64,000 bases of DNA from Acidobacteriaceae bacterium. GTDB taxonomy: Bacteria; Acidobacteriota; Terriglobia; Terriglobales; Acidobacteriaceae. The notes under the pieces are model-generated. The model worked only from the letters and a program-made list of their open reading frames with translations, had not been told where the DNA came from and did no database searches. How positions within the stretch are numbered: the first letter of the stretch is position 1; each line of letters starts with the position of its first letter. Location: assembly GCA_003138975.1 (NCBI GenBank), contig PLHQ01000068.1, forward strand, positions 79,636 through 143,635, given 5' to 3'. A program made the translations under genes and the position numbers. This document shows positions 49,151-59,146 of this stretch, piece after piece.

Positions 49151-50563
49151 TTATGCCTCTTGTGCTGCCGGAACCGGTTCAGGCACTTTCCTGGCTTTTG
49201 CGTTGGCGAGGAGCGGGAGATGTATCTCTACCAGAAGCCCACCTTCCGCCCGGTTGAAAGCCGCCACGCGACCGCTATGAAACCGCACCGCTCTTTCGGT
49301 AATCGCTAGACCCAGACCAACTCCGCCGGTCTGCCGACCTCGATCGTCGTCTAAGCGGTAGAACGGCTGGAACAACTTCTCGAGCGCATCGGATGGCACG
49401 CCCGATCCACAATCAGTGACACTCACCACTGCTTCCGCGCCGTCGGCGTTCTCTTTCCTCTCCAGGTGAATATCAACCGTTGTGCCTTCGCGCGTGTAAC
49501 GGATGGCGTTGCGCACCACATTCTCAATCGCGCTGTGTAACAGGGAAGCTTCTCCGCGTACTCCCCAATCGCCCGACGGAATATCGCTGCGTACGTGGCA
49601 GTGCCGCGCCTGCGCTTCGAATTCCGCATCTTCGGCCACATTCAGCACCACTTCATCGAGAAGAACCGGCGTGGGCGGCACGCGTTGCTCACCATCCTCC
49701 AGCCGGGCCAGAGTGAGCAGACGGCCAATGAGTTCGTTCAGGCGGCTGGCTTCGAGTTCAATGCGCTCGAGCATGCTAGCGCTCTCCGGTCCGGAGCGCT
49801 GCCGCGCCAGGCCGAGCGCCACATTCAAGCGCGCCAAGGGAGATCGTAACTCATGAGAAATGTCGTTCAGCAGGCGGGACTGCGCTTTGACCAGAGTCTC
49901 CAGCCGGCCAGCCATGGTGTCGAAATCGCGCACCAGACCTGCAATCTCATCGCGCCTTCTGCTATGGGGATCGCCGGCACGCGCCGTCAGGTCACCCGCG
50001 GCAAGTTGCTGGGTGGCGGCGCGCAAGCGCGTGACCGGCTTGGTCATATACCAAGCAAGAAAATAGCAAACCAATCCCGAAGACAGCACAGCAATAATCA
50101 AGCCCGGCATGGGTATTCCCCACGGTCCGAAAAATACGCGGGGGCCCGGCGGCAATTCCATCGCGATGGTGTAGAGATGGTGTCCATCACTGGATGCCCT
50201 CGACTCAGTTAAGATTTGCGGGCGCGGAAAAACCATCCCCGGATGCGGTGGGAGGGGCTTGCCGGCGGCAACATGCTCTGCCCAGCCCGGACTCGAACGC
50301 CCTGAAATCTCAGTTCCCTGCTCATCGAAAACATAGGCGCGCACATGCTGCGCAACCTGCAAGCCTTCCAGATATTCGTGGGCCTGCGGTGTCCCGCCAC
50401 TTTCGTAAGCGTTGATGGCATCCGTGAGGGCAGTCGAGCGCAGAGCTTCCCAGGTGGAATTCCGTTGCGGCCTGAATGCCAGCATCACCAGGATCGCGAG
50501 CACAAGAAACAATGCCTGCGCCACCCAGAAGGAAAGAAAAATCTTGAGGAAGAGGCTCTTCAT
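49151..50563 (-). CDS. Sensor histidine kinase (CpxA-like)
   Basis: MKSLFLKIFLSFWVAQALFLVLAILV, HAMP, LLNDISHELRSPLARLNVALGLARQ, ENVVRNAIRYT, GGVGLGLAITERAV. Confidence 0.93.
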   Translation of the reverse strand: MKSLFLKIFLSFWVAQALFLVLAILVMLAFRPQRNSTWEALRSTALTDAINAYESGGTPQAHEYLEGLQVAQHVRAYVFDEQGTEISGRSSPGWAEHVAAGKPLPPHPGMVFPRPQILTESRASSDGHHLYTIAMELPPGPRVFFGPWGIPMPGLIIAVLSSGLVCYFLAWYMTKPVTRLRAATQQLAAGDLTARAGDPHSRRRDEIAGLVRDFDTMAGRLETLVKAQSRLLNDISHELRSPLARLNVALGLARQRSGPESASMLERIELEASRLNELIGRLLTLARLEDGEQRVPPTPVLLDEVVLNVAEDAEFEAQARHCHVRSDIPSGDWGVRGEASLLHSAIENVVRNAIRYTREGTTVDIHLERKENADGAEAVVSVTDCGSGVPSDALEKLFQPFYRLDDDRGRQTGGVGLGLAITERAVRFHSGRVAAFNRAEGGLLVEIHLPLLANAKARKVPEPVPAAQEA

Positions 50564-51283
50564 GACGTCGCTTTCGCCTTTTCCCCCACCTTCTCGCGCG
50601 GACGGGCAAAGATGTAACCCACGCCGCGAATCGTTTTGATGTGCTCGTCGTTGTCGGTGTCGCCGAGTTTCTTGCGCACCTTGCTGACATGCATATCTAT
50701 GCTGCGGTCAAAGGGCGAAAACTTGCGGCTCAGCACGGCATTCACCAGACGCTCGCGCGGCACCACGCGTCCCGCCTCACGCAACAACACTTCCAGGAGG
50801 TTGAACTCGACGGAAGTCAGATCCACCGGCTGGCCATCACGCCGCACACTGCGCGTGGCGGGATCGAGTTCGATCTCGCCGACTCGCACGATGTCAGGCG
50901 CGGCCGGAGAAGACTTATCGCCGCGAGTGCGGCGGAGGACCGCTCGAATCCGCGCCACGAGTTCCCTCGGATTAAAAGGTTTTGGCAGATAATCGTCGGC
51001 GCCAATCTCCAGACCGACGATGCGGTCCACGTCTTCTCCCCTTGCGGTCAGCAGTAGCACGGGAAGGCGCGAGGTAGCGCGAATCCGCCGCAGTACTTCG
51101 AAACCGTTGATGCCGGGCAGCATTACGTCGAGCACAACCAGCAAGTAACCGCCACCCGTGGCGCGCTGCAGCCCACTCTCGCCATCGTGAGCAGCTTCCA
51201 CTACAAAGCCCTCGGCCTGCAGGTATTCGCCCACGAGGGTGCAGAGCTCAACATCATCGTCGATGACCAGAATGCGTTCCATG
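50560..51283 (-). CDS. OmpR/CpxR-family response regulator
   Basis: MERILVIDDDVELCTLVGEYLQAEGF, VVLDVMLPG, LPKPFNPRELVARIRAVLRR, winged-helix RSIDMHVSKVRKKLGD; 4-bp overlap with the kinase start. Confidence 0.93.
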
Positions 51284-51487
51284 TTTCTGGTTTTCATTGT
51301 GCACCAAGCGACCCACGGCTCGAGGTAAAGAATTGTCAAAAAGCCACCGCCCGTTCGTGACAAAACTTTACTCGGATTTACTGAGCTTTTACCACTTTCC
51401 GGCTCGAATCGTGTTCCTATGAGTGTACGCAAAAAGGCCGAGTTTCTGAATGTTGTCGAAGGAGCCACTCTTAAGGAGCCGAGATTT

Positions 51488-51976
51488 ATGAAATCGATTC
51501 GTGTTCGTTTTCTCTTAGCAGCGCTGGCTGTATTGCTGGGCGGCGCCATCGCCAAATCGCAAACCGCAGACGCAACTCCGCCTCCGCCCAGGCATGGCGG
51601 ATTCGGCATGGAGGGCCACCTGATGGGCTTCTACGCCAAGTATCTGAATGTGAGCGATGACCAGAAGACACAGATGAAGGCTGTTATGCAGAAAGAACGG
51701 GCCACGCTGAAGCCACTGATGCAGCAAGTTCACCAGATGGAACAACAACTCAAGCCGTATGAGGAAGGCACCTATGACGCAGCCAAGGTGCAAGCCGCGG
51801 TCGCCCAGCAGGCACAGACCCTGGTGCAACTGAAGGTGGAAGAAACCCGCATTCACAACGAACTATTCCAATTGCTCACTCCGGATCAGCAGAGCAAGTT
51901 GAAGGAGTTCGAGGCCAACCGCGCAGCGCGTATGCAGCAGCATACGCAAAACGCCCCGGCTCCTGCGCAAGACTGA
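51488..51976 (+). CDS. Spy/CpxP-like periplasmic protein
   Basis: Signal peptide; LNVSDDQKTQMKAVMQKERATLKPLMQQVHQMEQQL...LFQLLTPDQQSKLKEFEANRAARMQQH. Confidence 0.85.
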   Translation: MKSIRVRFLLAALAVLLGGAIAKSQTADATPPPPRHGGFGMEGHLMGFYAKYLNVSDDQKTQMKAVMQKERATLKPLMQQVHQMEQQLKPYEEGTYDAAKVQAAVAQQAQTLVQLKVEETRIHNELFQLLTPDQQSKLKEFEANRAARMQQHTQNAPAPAQD

Positions 51977-52085
51977 GAACTGGCTTCGCGTGAAGGTTTG
52001 TTCGAGCGTTGTGTAACTGCATCGCGGGCCCAGGAATCTCCCAGGCCCGCCGCTCTAAACACGCGCCACTCGAAGGAACGATGCC

Positions 52086-52235
52086 ATGGACATGGATCAA
52101 GTCTTGATTTTCGATGTTGGATGGCTCTTCTTTACCGCCTGGGGATTGGTCCTTGCGGCGGTCAGCGTGATCGCTTTCGGGCGGGATATTCTGCCGTTCC
52201 TTCCCCGGCTAACCCGCGAATCTGACCGGCATTAG
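52086..52235 (+). CDS. 49-aa single-pass membrane miniprotein
   Basis: MDMDQVLIFDVGWLFFTAWGLVLAAVSVIAFGRDILPFLPRLTRESDRH*; upstream gaaggaacg RBS-like; below the ORF-track length cutoff. Confidence 0.55.
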   Translation: MDMDQVLIFDVGWLFFTAWGLVLAAVSVIAFGRDILPFLPRLTRESDRH

Positions 52236-52352
52236 GCTCGCTACGGGTTGAGTCGCATCTCCGGGCCGGGGGCGATCGTTGTGTTACTTCTATCTGCGAC
52301 CCCTTCCAAAACCTGCACCCCAGCCTGCTAGAATTTCATCTACATCAACCAC

Positions 52353-54092
52353 ATGATTCCTCAGAGCATGCGTCCATTGCTGCCCTATCTCAAGCGCTAT
52401 CGCTGGGGATTTGTGGCCGGCGCCCTTTGCATCGTTCTGAGCAACGGCGCTCAGGCGGGATTACCCAGAGTGATCGGCAACGCCGCCCAGAGTCTCGAAA
52501 GTGGCGTCACCCGGGACAAGCTTTTGATCTTTACCCTGCAGGTGCTGGCGTTAGCGGTAGTTCGGGGCATTTTCCTGTTTCTCACCCGCTGGATTGTGAT
52601 CGGCATCTCGCGCGACATCGAGTTCGATCTGCGCAACGATCTTTTTGCCCATCTGGAAACGCTTTCCTACTCCTACTACCAGCGCATGCGCACCGGCGAC
52701 ATTATGGCAAGGGTGACGAATGATTTGAATGCGGTGCGCATGCTGATGGGCCCGGCGATCATGTACTCGGCGAATACGCTGGTGTTCACGGCCGCGGCTT
52801 TGTGGTTCATGGTGCAAAACAGTCCAAAATTGACGTTGTATGCGTTTCTGCCGCTGCCGATTGTCAGCGTTACCATTCAATATTTCGGACGGCGCATTCA
52901 CGAGCGCTTCGAAAGAATTCAGGCGATGTTCTCCGACATTTCGGCTCGAGCCCAGGAAAACTTTTCGGGAGCGCGGGTGATTCGTGCCTACGTGCAGGAA
53001 GAGGCGGAAATTGCGTCCTTCGAAACCGCCAACCAGGAATACGTTGCGCGCAGCCTGAAACTGGTGCGGCTGATGGGTATGCTTTGGCCCACACTGGAAC
53101 TCATGCTTGGCCTGGCTCTGGTGCTGGTGTTGTGGATCGGCGGCCGGGAAGTGTTGGCGGGGCGCATGCAAATCGGCGCGTTCACTGCCTTCAACATCTA
53201 CATGATGCAACTCACGTTCCCCATCATCGCGTTGGGATGGGTGGTCAATATTTTTCAGCGGGGCACGGCATCGTTGGTGCGACTGAACGAGATTCTGCAG
53301 GAACAGCCTGAGATCAAGGACGAGCCGCATTCGCAAGACCGGCCAGTGGAAGGAGAAATCGAATTCCGCGGGCTGAATTTTGAGTACGACGGCAAGCGGG
53401 TGCTGCATAACTTGAACCTGCGAATTCCGGCAGGCAGCAGCATGGCGATCGTGGGTCCGACAGGCTCGGGAAAAAGCACGTTGGTCAATCTGATTCCACG
53501 CGTTTACGATGCGGCTCCGGGGATGGTTCTGGTGGATGGCCGGCCGATCCGCTACTTTTCTCTGGCGTCCCTGCGCAAGAATATTGGGTTTGTGCCGCAG
53601 GAAACATTCCTGTTTAGCGACCGCATCCGTGAAAACATTGCGCTGGGCGTGGAGTCGGCCAGCGATCAGGAGATTCACGACGCAGCCGATGCCGCGAATA
53701 TCGCCGTTGACATCGAAAGCTTTCCCGAGCGCTATCAAACGATGGTCGGCGAACGCGGCATCACGCTTTCTGGAGGACAGAAGCAGCGTACCGCAATCGC
53801 CCGTGCTTTGATCCGCAACCCTCGCATCCTGATTCTCGATGACGCGCTCTCCAGCGTGGATACTCACACCGAAGACAAAATTCTCAACCACCTGCGCGAG
53901 GTAATGCAGGGCCGCACGACCATCTTCATCTCCCACCGCGTTTCCACCGTCCGCAATGCCGACCGAATCGCCGTGCTGCATGGCGGTCAGATCGTGGAAC
54001 TGGGCACACACGACGAGTTGCTGGCCTTGAACGGCTACTACAGCGACCTGTATAACAAGCAATTGCTGGAAGAGGAACTGGCCGAAGTCTAG
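52353..54092 (+). CDS. ABC transporter, fused permease/ATPase (MsbA-like)
   Basis: 6-TM domain; MAIVGPTGSGKSTLVNLIPRVYD Walker A, TLSGGQKQRTAIARALIRNPRILILDDALSSVD signature/Walker B. Confidence 0.95.
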   Translation: MIPQSMRPLLPYLKRYRWGFVAGALCIVLSNGAQAGLPRVIGNAAQSLESGVTRDKLLIFTLQVLALAVVRGIFLFLTRWIVIGISRDIEFDLRNDLFAHLETLSYSYYQRMRTGDIMARVTNDLNAVRMLMGPAIMYSANTLVFTAAALWFMVQNSPKLTLYAFLPLPIVSVTIQYFGRRIHERFERIQAMFSDISARAQENFSGARVIRAYVQEEAEIASFETANQEYVARSLKLVRLMGMLWPTLELMLGLALVLVLWIGGREVLAGRMQIGAFTAFNIYMMQLTFPIIALGWVVNIFQRGTASLVRLNEILQEQPEIKDEPHSQDRPVEGEIEFRGLNFEYDGKRVLHNLNLRIPAGSSMAIVGPTGSGKSTLVNLIPRVYDAAPGMVLVDGRPIRYFSLASLRKNIGFVPQETFLFSDRIRENIALGVESASDQEIHDAADAANIAVDIESFPERYQTMVGERGITLSGGQKQRTAIARALIRNPRILILDDALSSVDTHTEDKILNHLREVMQGRTTIFISHRVSTVRNADRIAVLHGGQIVELGTHDELLALNGYYSDLYNKQLLEEELAEV

Positions 54093-54133
54093 CCTTGACG
54101 AACGACGCAACCCAGCAAAATCAACACCATTCC

Positions 54134-54838
54134 ATGCAGCGAATCGACGCACCGGAGATTCTCGATTCTGACGCCTGCTCGCCTTGCGATACCCAGGCTG
54201 CGTTAGAGGTTATCGGCCGCGTCAATCGATGGTTCGGCGGGATCGCCACCACGCAGAAAATGGTGGAACGCGCGGCGCGGGTAACCGGAACGACTCGCTT
54301 CTCGCTGCTGGAAGTGGCCGCCGGCCTGGGTGAAGTTCCTGAGATTGCGCGAGAGAATCTAGCGCGTCGCGGAATTACGCTGGACGTAACCCTGCTGGAC
54401 ATCGCGCCCTCGCATCTTCCTTGCAGAAATCCTGCCGCGAACCGTGCAGGTCGAAATCAAGGCGTAGTGGCCGACGCGCTCGCTCTTCCTTTCGTCGATG
54501 GAGCGTTCGACCTGGTGAGTTGCAGCCTTTTTGCGCACCATCTGGACCCGCTGCGATTGAAACAATTCGTGCGCGAAGGTCTGCGGGTATGCCAGCGCGC
54601 GCTGCTGATCAATGACCTTGTCCGTCATCCGCTGCATCTGGCTTTGGTCTATGCTGGCTTCCCCATCATGCGCAACCGCGTCGCCTGGCTGGACGGGCTT
54701 ACCTCTGTGCGGCGGGCGTATGTACCCGAGGAAATTCGGACGGCGCTGGCGGATGATTTTTCTCCGGAGACGGCGTTGCAGATTGAGATCTCGCGCCATT
54801 ACCTTTTCCGCATGGGTGTGATTGTCTGGAAACCCTGA
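54134..54838 (+). CDS. Class I SAM-dependent methyltransferase
   Basis: FSLLEVAAGLGEVPEIARENLARRGITLDVTLLDIAPSHL; DALALPFVDGAFDLVSCSLFAHHLDP. Confidence 0.85.
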   Translation: MQRIDAPEILDSDACSPCDTQAALEVIGRVNRWFGGIATTQKMVERAARVTGTTRFSLLEVAAGLGEVPEIARENLARRGITLDVTLLDIAPSHLPCRNPAANRAGRNQGVVADALALPFVDGAFDLVSCSLFAHHLDPLRLKQFVREGLRVCQRALLINDLVRHPLHLALVYAGFPIMRNRVAWLDGLTSVRRAYVPEEIRTALADDFSPETALQIEISRHYLFRMGVIVWKP

Positions 54839-54858
54839 ATCGAAAAAGAACGAGCAGT

Positions 54859-55575
54859 CTAGCGGACGACCAGCACTTCGCGCACATTATCGCGGGCGAG
54901 AAAGAATTTGATCGAAGCAAAGTCGCGGAAGAGATTCTCGATGTGACGGTTGTTAAATACGCGTTGCAACTGGAAGCCATCCGAGATGGCGGTGTGCACC
55001 GCGCCCGTAGGACCGCGCCGGGCCTCGCGGCGCAGCACAATTTTCTGCATCTCGAGCGTGTCCGCGCCGATGATGTGGAAGCGGTGGCAGGGCGAATCCG
55101 GGCCGGCGTCGCGCGTATGGAAGAATGCCAAAAGCATGCCTCCAGGTTTTAGCACCGACCACAGGCGTCCCACTACCGGCTTCACCAGACTCTCATGGAG
55201 ATAGTCAGGCAGATTCCAGCAAAACACGACGTCGAAGTGGGCGGCTGGGTAAACCAGGTTGTCGGCAAGAAACTTTCGGCTGTCGAGAATGGCATTTCCC
55301 TGTTCGTCTTTGGTGAGAAGCTCGGGATCGGTCGAGGCAGTGAGCAGGTCTTCGCTGTAAATTCTGTGGCCGTGTTCGGTGAAGTGGCGAATATTGGCCG
55401 GTGAGGTCGATCCCAGGTCAAGCACACATAGGTTCTCCGCGGATTCCCAAGAGCGAGACAATTCGCCCAACCCGCTGGAGCGGCGGGTAAGCTTTGGCGA
55501 GCCCTGCGCCGGGACTGTTTCCGGTCCGGATGAACCCCGAAAAAGTTTCATGAAAGTCTGCGAGACAGACGACAC
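54859..55575 (-). CDS. SAM-dependent methyltransferase-like protein
   Basis: LCVLDLGSTSPANIRHFTEHGHRIYSEDLL; HFDVVFCWNLPDYL; LWSVLKPGGMLLAFFHT. Confidence 0.75.
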   Translation of the reverse strand: MSSVSQTFMKLFRGSSGPETVPAQGSPKLTRRSSGLGELSRSWESAENLCVLDLGSTSPANIRHFTEHGHRIYSEDLLTASTDPELLTKDEQGNAILDSRKFLADNLVYPAAHFDVVFCWNLPDYLHESLVKPVVGRLWSVLKPGGMLLAFFHTRDAGPDSPCHRFHIIGADTLEMQKIVLRREARRGPTGAVHTAISDGFQLQRVFNNRHIENLFRDFASIKFFLARDNVREVLVVR

Positions 55576-55634
55576 TCTAACTTCCTAACTGTTGATTCAT
55601 CATACTCATCTTCAGCAATGCCATCAGGTTGCAA

Positions 55635-55980
55635 CTATTTCCCATCTGAGCGCTGGATATCGACTTTGCCTTTCAGGAAAGCGCCTTCTTCAATGGAAAT
55701 GCGCTGCGCCGTGATATCCCCGGTGACCGTGGCGGACTTCCGCAGGTCCACGCGGTCACTGGCTTGAATATTGCCCTCCAGTCTTCCCTGCACCACAACG
55801 CCTTTCGCATCGATGCTGGCCTTCACCTGGCCATTGGGGCCCACCGTAAGGCTGTTACCCTTCAGAGCGATGCTGCCCTCGACCTGGCCATCCAGATAGA
55901 GATCTTCGCTCCCCGAGAGCTCGCCCTTAATAACTACCGACTTGCCGATTTGTGCCAAACCACTGGCTGGTGTGCTCATT
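55635..55980 (-). CDS. Bactofilin (polymer-forming cytoskeletal protein)
   Basis: MSTPASGLAQIGKSVVIKGELSGSEDLYLDGQVEGSIALKGNSLTVGPNGQVKASIDAKGVVVQGRLEGNI. Confidence 0.92.
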
Positions 55981-56198
55981 GGACGCGCTCCTGGTACAAC
56001 GGGATCAGTGCCGGTTTGCTCCGGAATCGATGTTTTACTAAGCAAGGCCGGAAAACCACTCACTGCAACGACTATACGCAAGGCACGGACTGCGCGGCAA
56101 GCCTTGCCCGGCGAGCCGAAATACCCAAGTGCCTGTAGAGATTGCTCGCCGCTCCAATTGTTACACTGAAGGCTGTCGGTTGCCTGGTGCCGGACATG

Positions 56199-57143
56199 AG
56201 ATGTGAGGCGGAAATAACTCGACCGATCGTCAAAGCTGTATTGCTGATTGGCATGCTCATCGGGATGGGCGGGACTTCTTTTGCGACGCGGCCGCCGCTG
56301 GTCGATGCGCTAGATGCGGCTTCTTGTATGGCACTCGTGCGGGCTACGGTGGCAAACGAAGTCGCGGCCGCCAGCGATGATTCGACGAAGCACATGTTCC
56401 TCTCGCACAAGCAGACTCCGCAGGGTTCGCAGACCAGGCTTTACTTGGAAACGCGGGAGGCGATGGTCGGCTTGACGGTTGCCTATAACGACAAGCCGCT
56501 CACGCCAGAACAACAAAGGTACGAGGAAAGCCGCCTGGCGGGGCTGGCGGGCACCCCCGAGCAGCTTAGGCACAAACATTCGCAGGAACAGGAGAACGCC
56601 GAGCACACGCTGCGCATCGTGAAAGCCTTGCCCGAGGCTTTTCTCTACGACTACGACGGTGAAGACGAAGGCTCCGCGGGCTTGGGCCAATCCGGAGTGC
56701 GGCTGGTGCGTTTGAAATTCCGCCCCAACCCAGCCTACCAACCGCCTTCTCGCGTGGAGCTGGTATTGGCAGGCATGGAGGGAGTTGTTGTCATCGATCC
56801 GGTCGCACGGAGGCTCGCAAAAATCGACGGGACTTTGTTCAAAGAGGTTAGCTTTGGCTGGGGAATTCTGGGGCATCTCGATAGGGGCGGCCACTTTCTT
56901 GTGCAACAGTGCGACGCGGGGAATGATTCATGGGAAATTTCCCGTATGTCCCTGGATTTCACCGGCAAGATTCTCCTGTTCAAAAATCTTTTGATCAAGT
57001 CTGATGAGGTCTTCAGCGACTTCCGGCGTGTGCCCGACGACACTACATTTGCTCAGGGAGTACAGATGTTGAAGGCGGAAGAAGCCAAGTTGGCGCAGAA
57101 CCGCTCCAGTGAGATGATGAAGACCGAGAGCCGGTCGCACTAA
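56199..57143 (+). CDS. Hypothetical secreted protein
   Basis: Signal-like MRCEAEITRPIVKAVLLIGMLIGMGGTSFA; 315 aa with acidic DYDGEDEGSAG segment. Confidence 0.75.
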   Translation, partial: RCEAEITRPIVKAVLLIGMLIGMGGTSFATRPPLVDALDAASCMALVRATVANEVAAASDDSTKHMFLSHKQTPQGSQTRLYLETREAMVGLTVAYNDKPLTPEQQRYEESRLAGLAGTPEQLRHKHSQEQENAEHTLRIVKALPEAFLYDYDGEDEGSAGLGQSGVRLVRLKFRPNPAYQPPSRVELVLAGMEGVVVIDPVARRLAKIDGTLFKEVSFGWGILGHLDRGGHFLVQQCDAGNDSWEISRMSLDFTGKILLFKNLLIKSDEVFSDFRRVPDDTTFAQGVQMLKAEEAKLAQNRSSEMMKTESRSH

Positions 57144-57155
57144 AGCGATCGAGGC

Positions 57156-58271
57156 TCATGCACCTGCGCGAATCGTTTCCTTGCGCACCGTCAGCTTGTC
57201 GATCAGGTCTTCTTTAATGCGATAGCCCGTTCCGGGCTGATCGCCAATCGCAATCATCCCTAGCGGTGAAACCTGCACTTCCGGTTCGATAATGTCTTCT
57301 TTCCAATAGCGCTTGGAGGCGGAAACATCTCCTGGCAGACGGAAATTCTCAAGAGTGGAAAGGGCAATATTCTGGGCGCGGCCGATGCCCGATTCCAGCA
57401 TGCCGCCGCACCAGACAGGAATATTCTGCGACTGGCAGATGTCGTGGATTTTCTTCGCTTCGGTAAACCCGCCCACACGTCCAACTTTGATGTTGATAAT
57501 GCGGCACGCGCCAGTCTCCACGGCAATGGCTGCGGCCCGCGCGCTGACGATCGACTCGTCGAGGCAAATGGCGGTGCGCAATTCTTTTTGCAAGCGGGCG
57601 TGGTAGAAAATATCGTCGTCCCAGAGCGGTTGCTCGATCATCAGCAAGTTGAACTGATCGAAGGTCCGCAGATGCTCGAGTTGATCCAGTGTGTAGGCGG
57701 AGTTGGCATCGCAGCTCAGCGTAATGTCCGCCCACCGCGAGCGGATTTTCTCCAACACTCTCACATCCCAGCCCGGTTTCACCTTCACCTTAATCCGCCG
57801 ATAGCCAGCAGCTAGTTCGATCTGGATCTTGTCGAGTAACTGTTCGACCGAGTCCTGAATGCCGATGGAGACTCCGCAAGGGATTTCCCTTCGCGTCCCA
57901 CCTAACAGCTTCCATAAGGGTTGATTTTTCTCTTTCGCCTCCGCATCCCACAAAGCATTTTCGACAGCGGCTTTGGCCATGCGGTGGCCACGAACCTTGG
58001 AGAAAAGAACCGCGCAATCGCGCGCTGCTGCGAGGTCGCGGCCGAGCACGGCGGGAACAAGGTAGTGAGTCATGGTGAGCCAGGCGCTTTCGATCCACTC
58101 GTTGCTATAGAAAGGATCTTCGCCGGCTACGCATTCCCCCCATCCGTTGATCCCGTCGCAATGCACAGTGAGCAGCAGGATGCGGCGGCTGTAGGTCCGT
58201 CCGAAACTCGTCTCGAAGAAATGGACAAGCGGCATGTGAATCTCGCGCAGGGTGATGGCTTCAATCTTCAT
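57156..58271 (-). CDS. Enolase superfamily, o-succinylbenzoate synthase / N-succinylamino acid racemase-like (copy 2)
   Basis: ATG at 58271; RIKVKVKPG, CDANSAY, MIEQPL, CLDESI, NIKVGRVGG. Confidence 0.9.
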   Translation of the reverse strand: MKIEAITLREIHMPLVHFFETSFGRTYSRRILLLTVHCDGINGWGECVAGEDPFYSNEWIESAWLTMTHYLVPAVLGRDLAAARDCAVLFSKVRGHRMAKAAVENALWDAEAKEKNQPLWKLLGGTRREIPCGVSIGIQDSVEQLLDKIQIELAAGYRRIKVKVKPGWDVRVLEKIRSRWADITLSCDANSAYTLDQLEHLRTFDQFNLLMIEQPLWDDDIFYHARLQKELRTAICLDESIVSARAAAIAVETGACRIINIKVGRVGGFTEAKKIHDICQSQNIPVWCGGMLESGIGRAQNIALSTLENFRLPGDVSASKRYWKEDIIEPEVQVSPLGMIAIGDQPGTGYRIKEDLIDKLTVRKETIRAGA

Positions 58272-58293
58272 AAATGTACAAAGAAAAACGATC

Positions 58294-58370
58294 TCACCAC
58301 AGAGGCGCAGAGAAAACCGAACTTTTTCTTGTCGTGAAGGTTTTCTCTGTGCCTCTGTATCTCTGTGGTG
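58294..58370. repeat. Intergenic palindromic repeat element
   Basis: tcaccacagaggcgcagagaaaacc ... ggttttctctgtgcctctgtatctctgtggtga: inverted arms of ~24-30 nt, between the GNAT stop and menC-like start. Confidence 0.8.
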
Positions 58371-58372
58371 AA

Positions 58373-59146
58373 TTATTCTTGCGAGGCGTACGACCACGTC
58401 TCATCCCAATTACCAAGCAAAAATCTGCCGTTGCCTTCTGAGTCGCGCTCGTACCCTAACACGGCGAGCCCGTCGTCAAACGCCCGGAGAAATTGCTCGC
58501 GGTTGCGTTCTTGCACCTGCTGCGCCACGCTTCTGCTTTCCGGAGCGCCCTTCCACTCGTAAATCTGTGCCGGAACCTCAGTTGCCGCCCGTTGCTGAAA
58601 TGCAGGGATCTTGCCCGTCGCCAGCAAAGTTTCCACGCGCCGGGACTTCAGCCACCATTCGGCAATAAGCCGATCGCTGGGAAGTCCACCCTGCAGGGGC
58701 GATGACGTGATTCCGTACTGATTGATGTTGTAGCGGCGCGCGATCGCTCCTAGTTTTTCAATATTCAGATAAGCGTTCTTGATCTCGAGAGGATCGAATG
58801 TCCATTCGATTAAATCGATGCCGCGCGCGAGTGCGTCCTCCCGCTGCAACAGCTTGAGCCGGCGGCCCAATCCGTGATTGCGGTGGTCCTTGCGCACCGC
58901 CAACATGTGCGAGTGCAGATAGACGTGGTCAGAACGCGTGCCCGGCACCGAAAGCGCGAAGCCCACCATTTCGCCACCGTCAAAGGCGCCCATCACCTGT
59001 CCGCCAACTTTTTCGGCTACGACGAACATGCGCAGGGGAACCAACTCGGCGTCAGTAAAGTTCCACACATCTTTTTGCAATGCAACGCACGCACGCAGCT
59101 CGTCGAGTCCCTGACAGCGGCGTATCACAATGGCGTCCGGGCTCAC
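58373..59146 (-). CDS. GNAT-family N-acyltransferase
   Basis: VYLHSHMLAVRKDHRNHGLGRRLKLLQREDALARGIDLIEWTFDPLEIKNAYLNIEKLGAIARRYNINQYG; GTG start overlaps upstream stop as GTGA. Confidence 0.85.
   Translation of the reverse strand: MSPDAIVIRRCQGLDELRACVALQKDVWNFTDAELVPLRMFVVAEKVGGQVMGAFDGGEMVGFALSVPGTRSDHVYLHSHMLAVRKDHRNHGLGRRLKLLQREDALARGIDLIEWTFDPLEIKNAYLNIEKLGAIARRYNINQYGITSSPLQGGLPSDRLIAEWWLKSRRVETLLATGKIPAFQQRAATEVPAQIYEWKGAPESRSVAQQVQERNREQFLRAFDDGLAVLGYERDSEGNGRFLLGNWDETWSYASQE

Noticed and set aside
52551-54152. 533-aa minus-strand ORF opposite the ABC transporter
   Set aside because: Antisense to a fully conserved MsbA-like gene; composition is a reverse-frame artefact of GC-rich codons.
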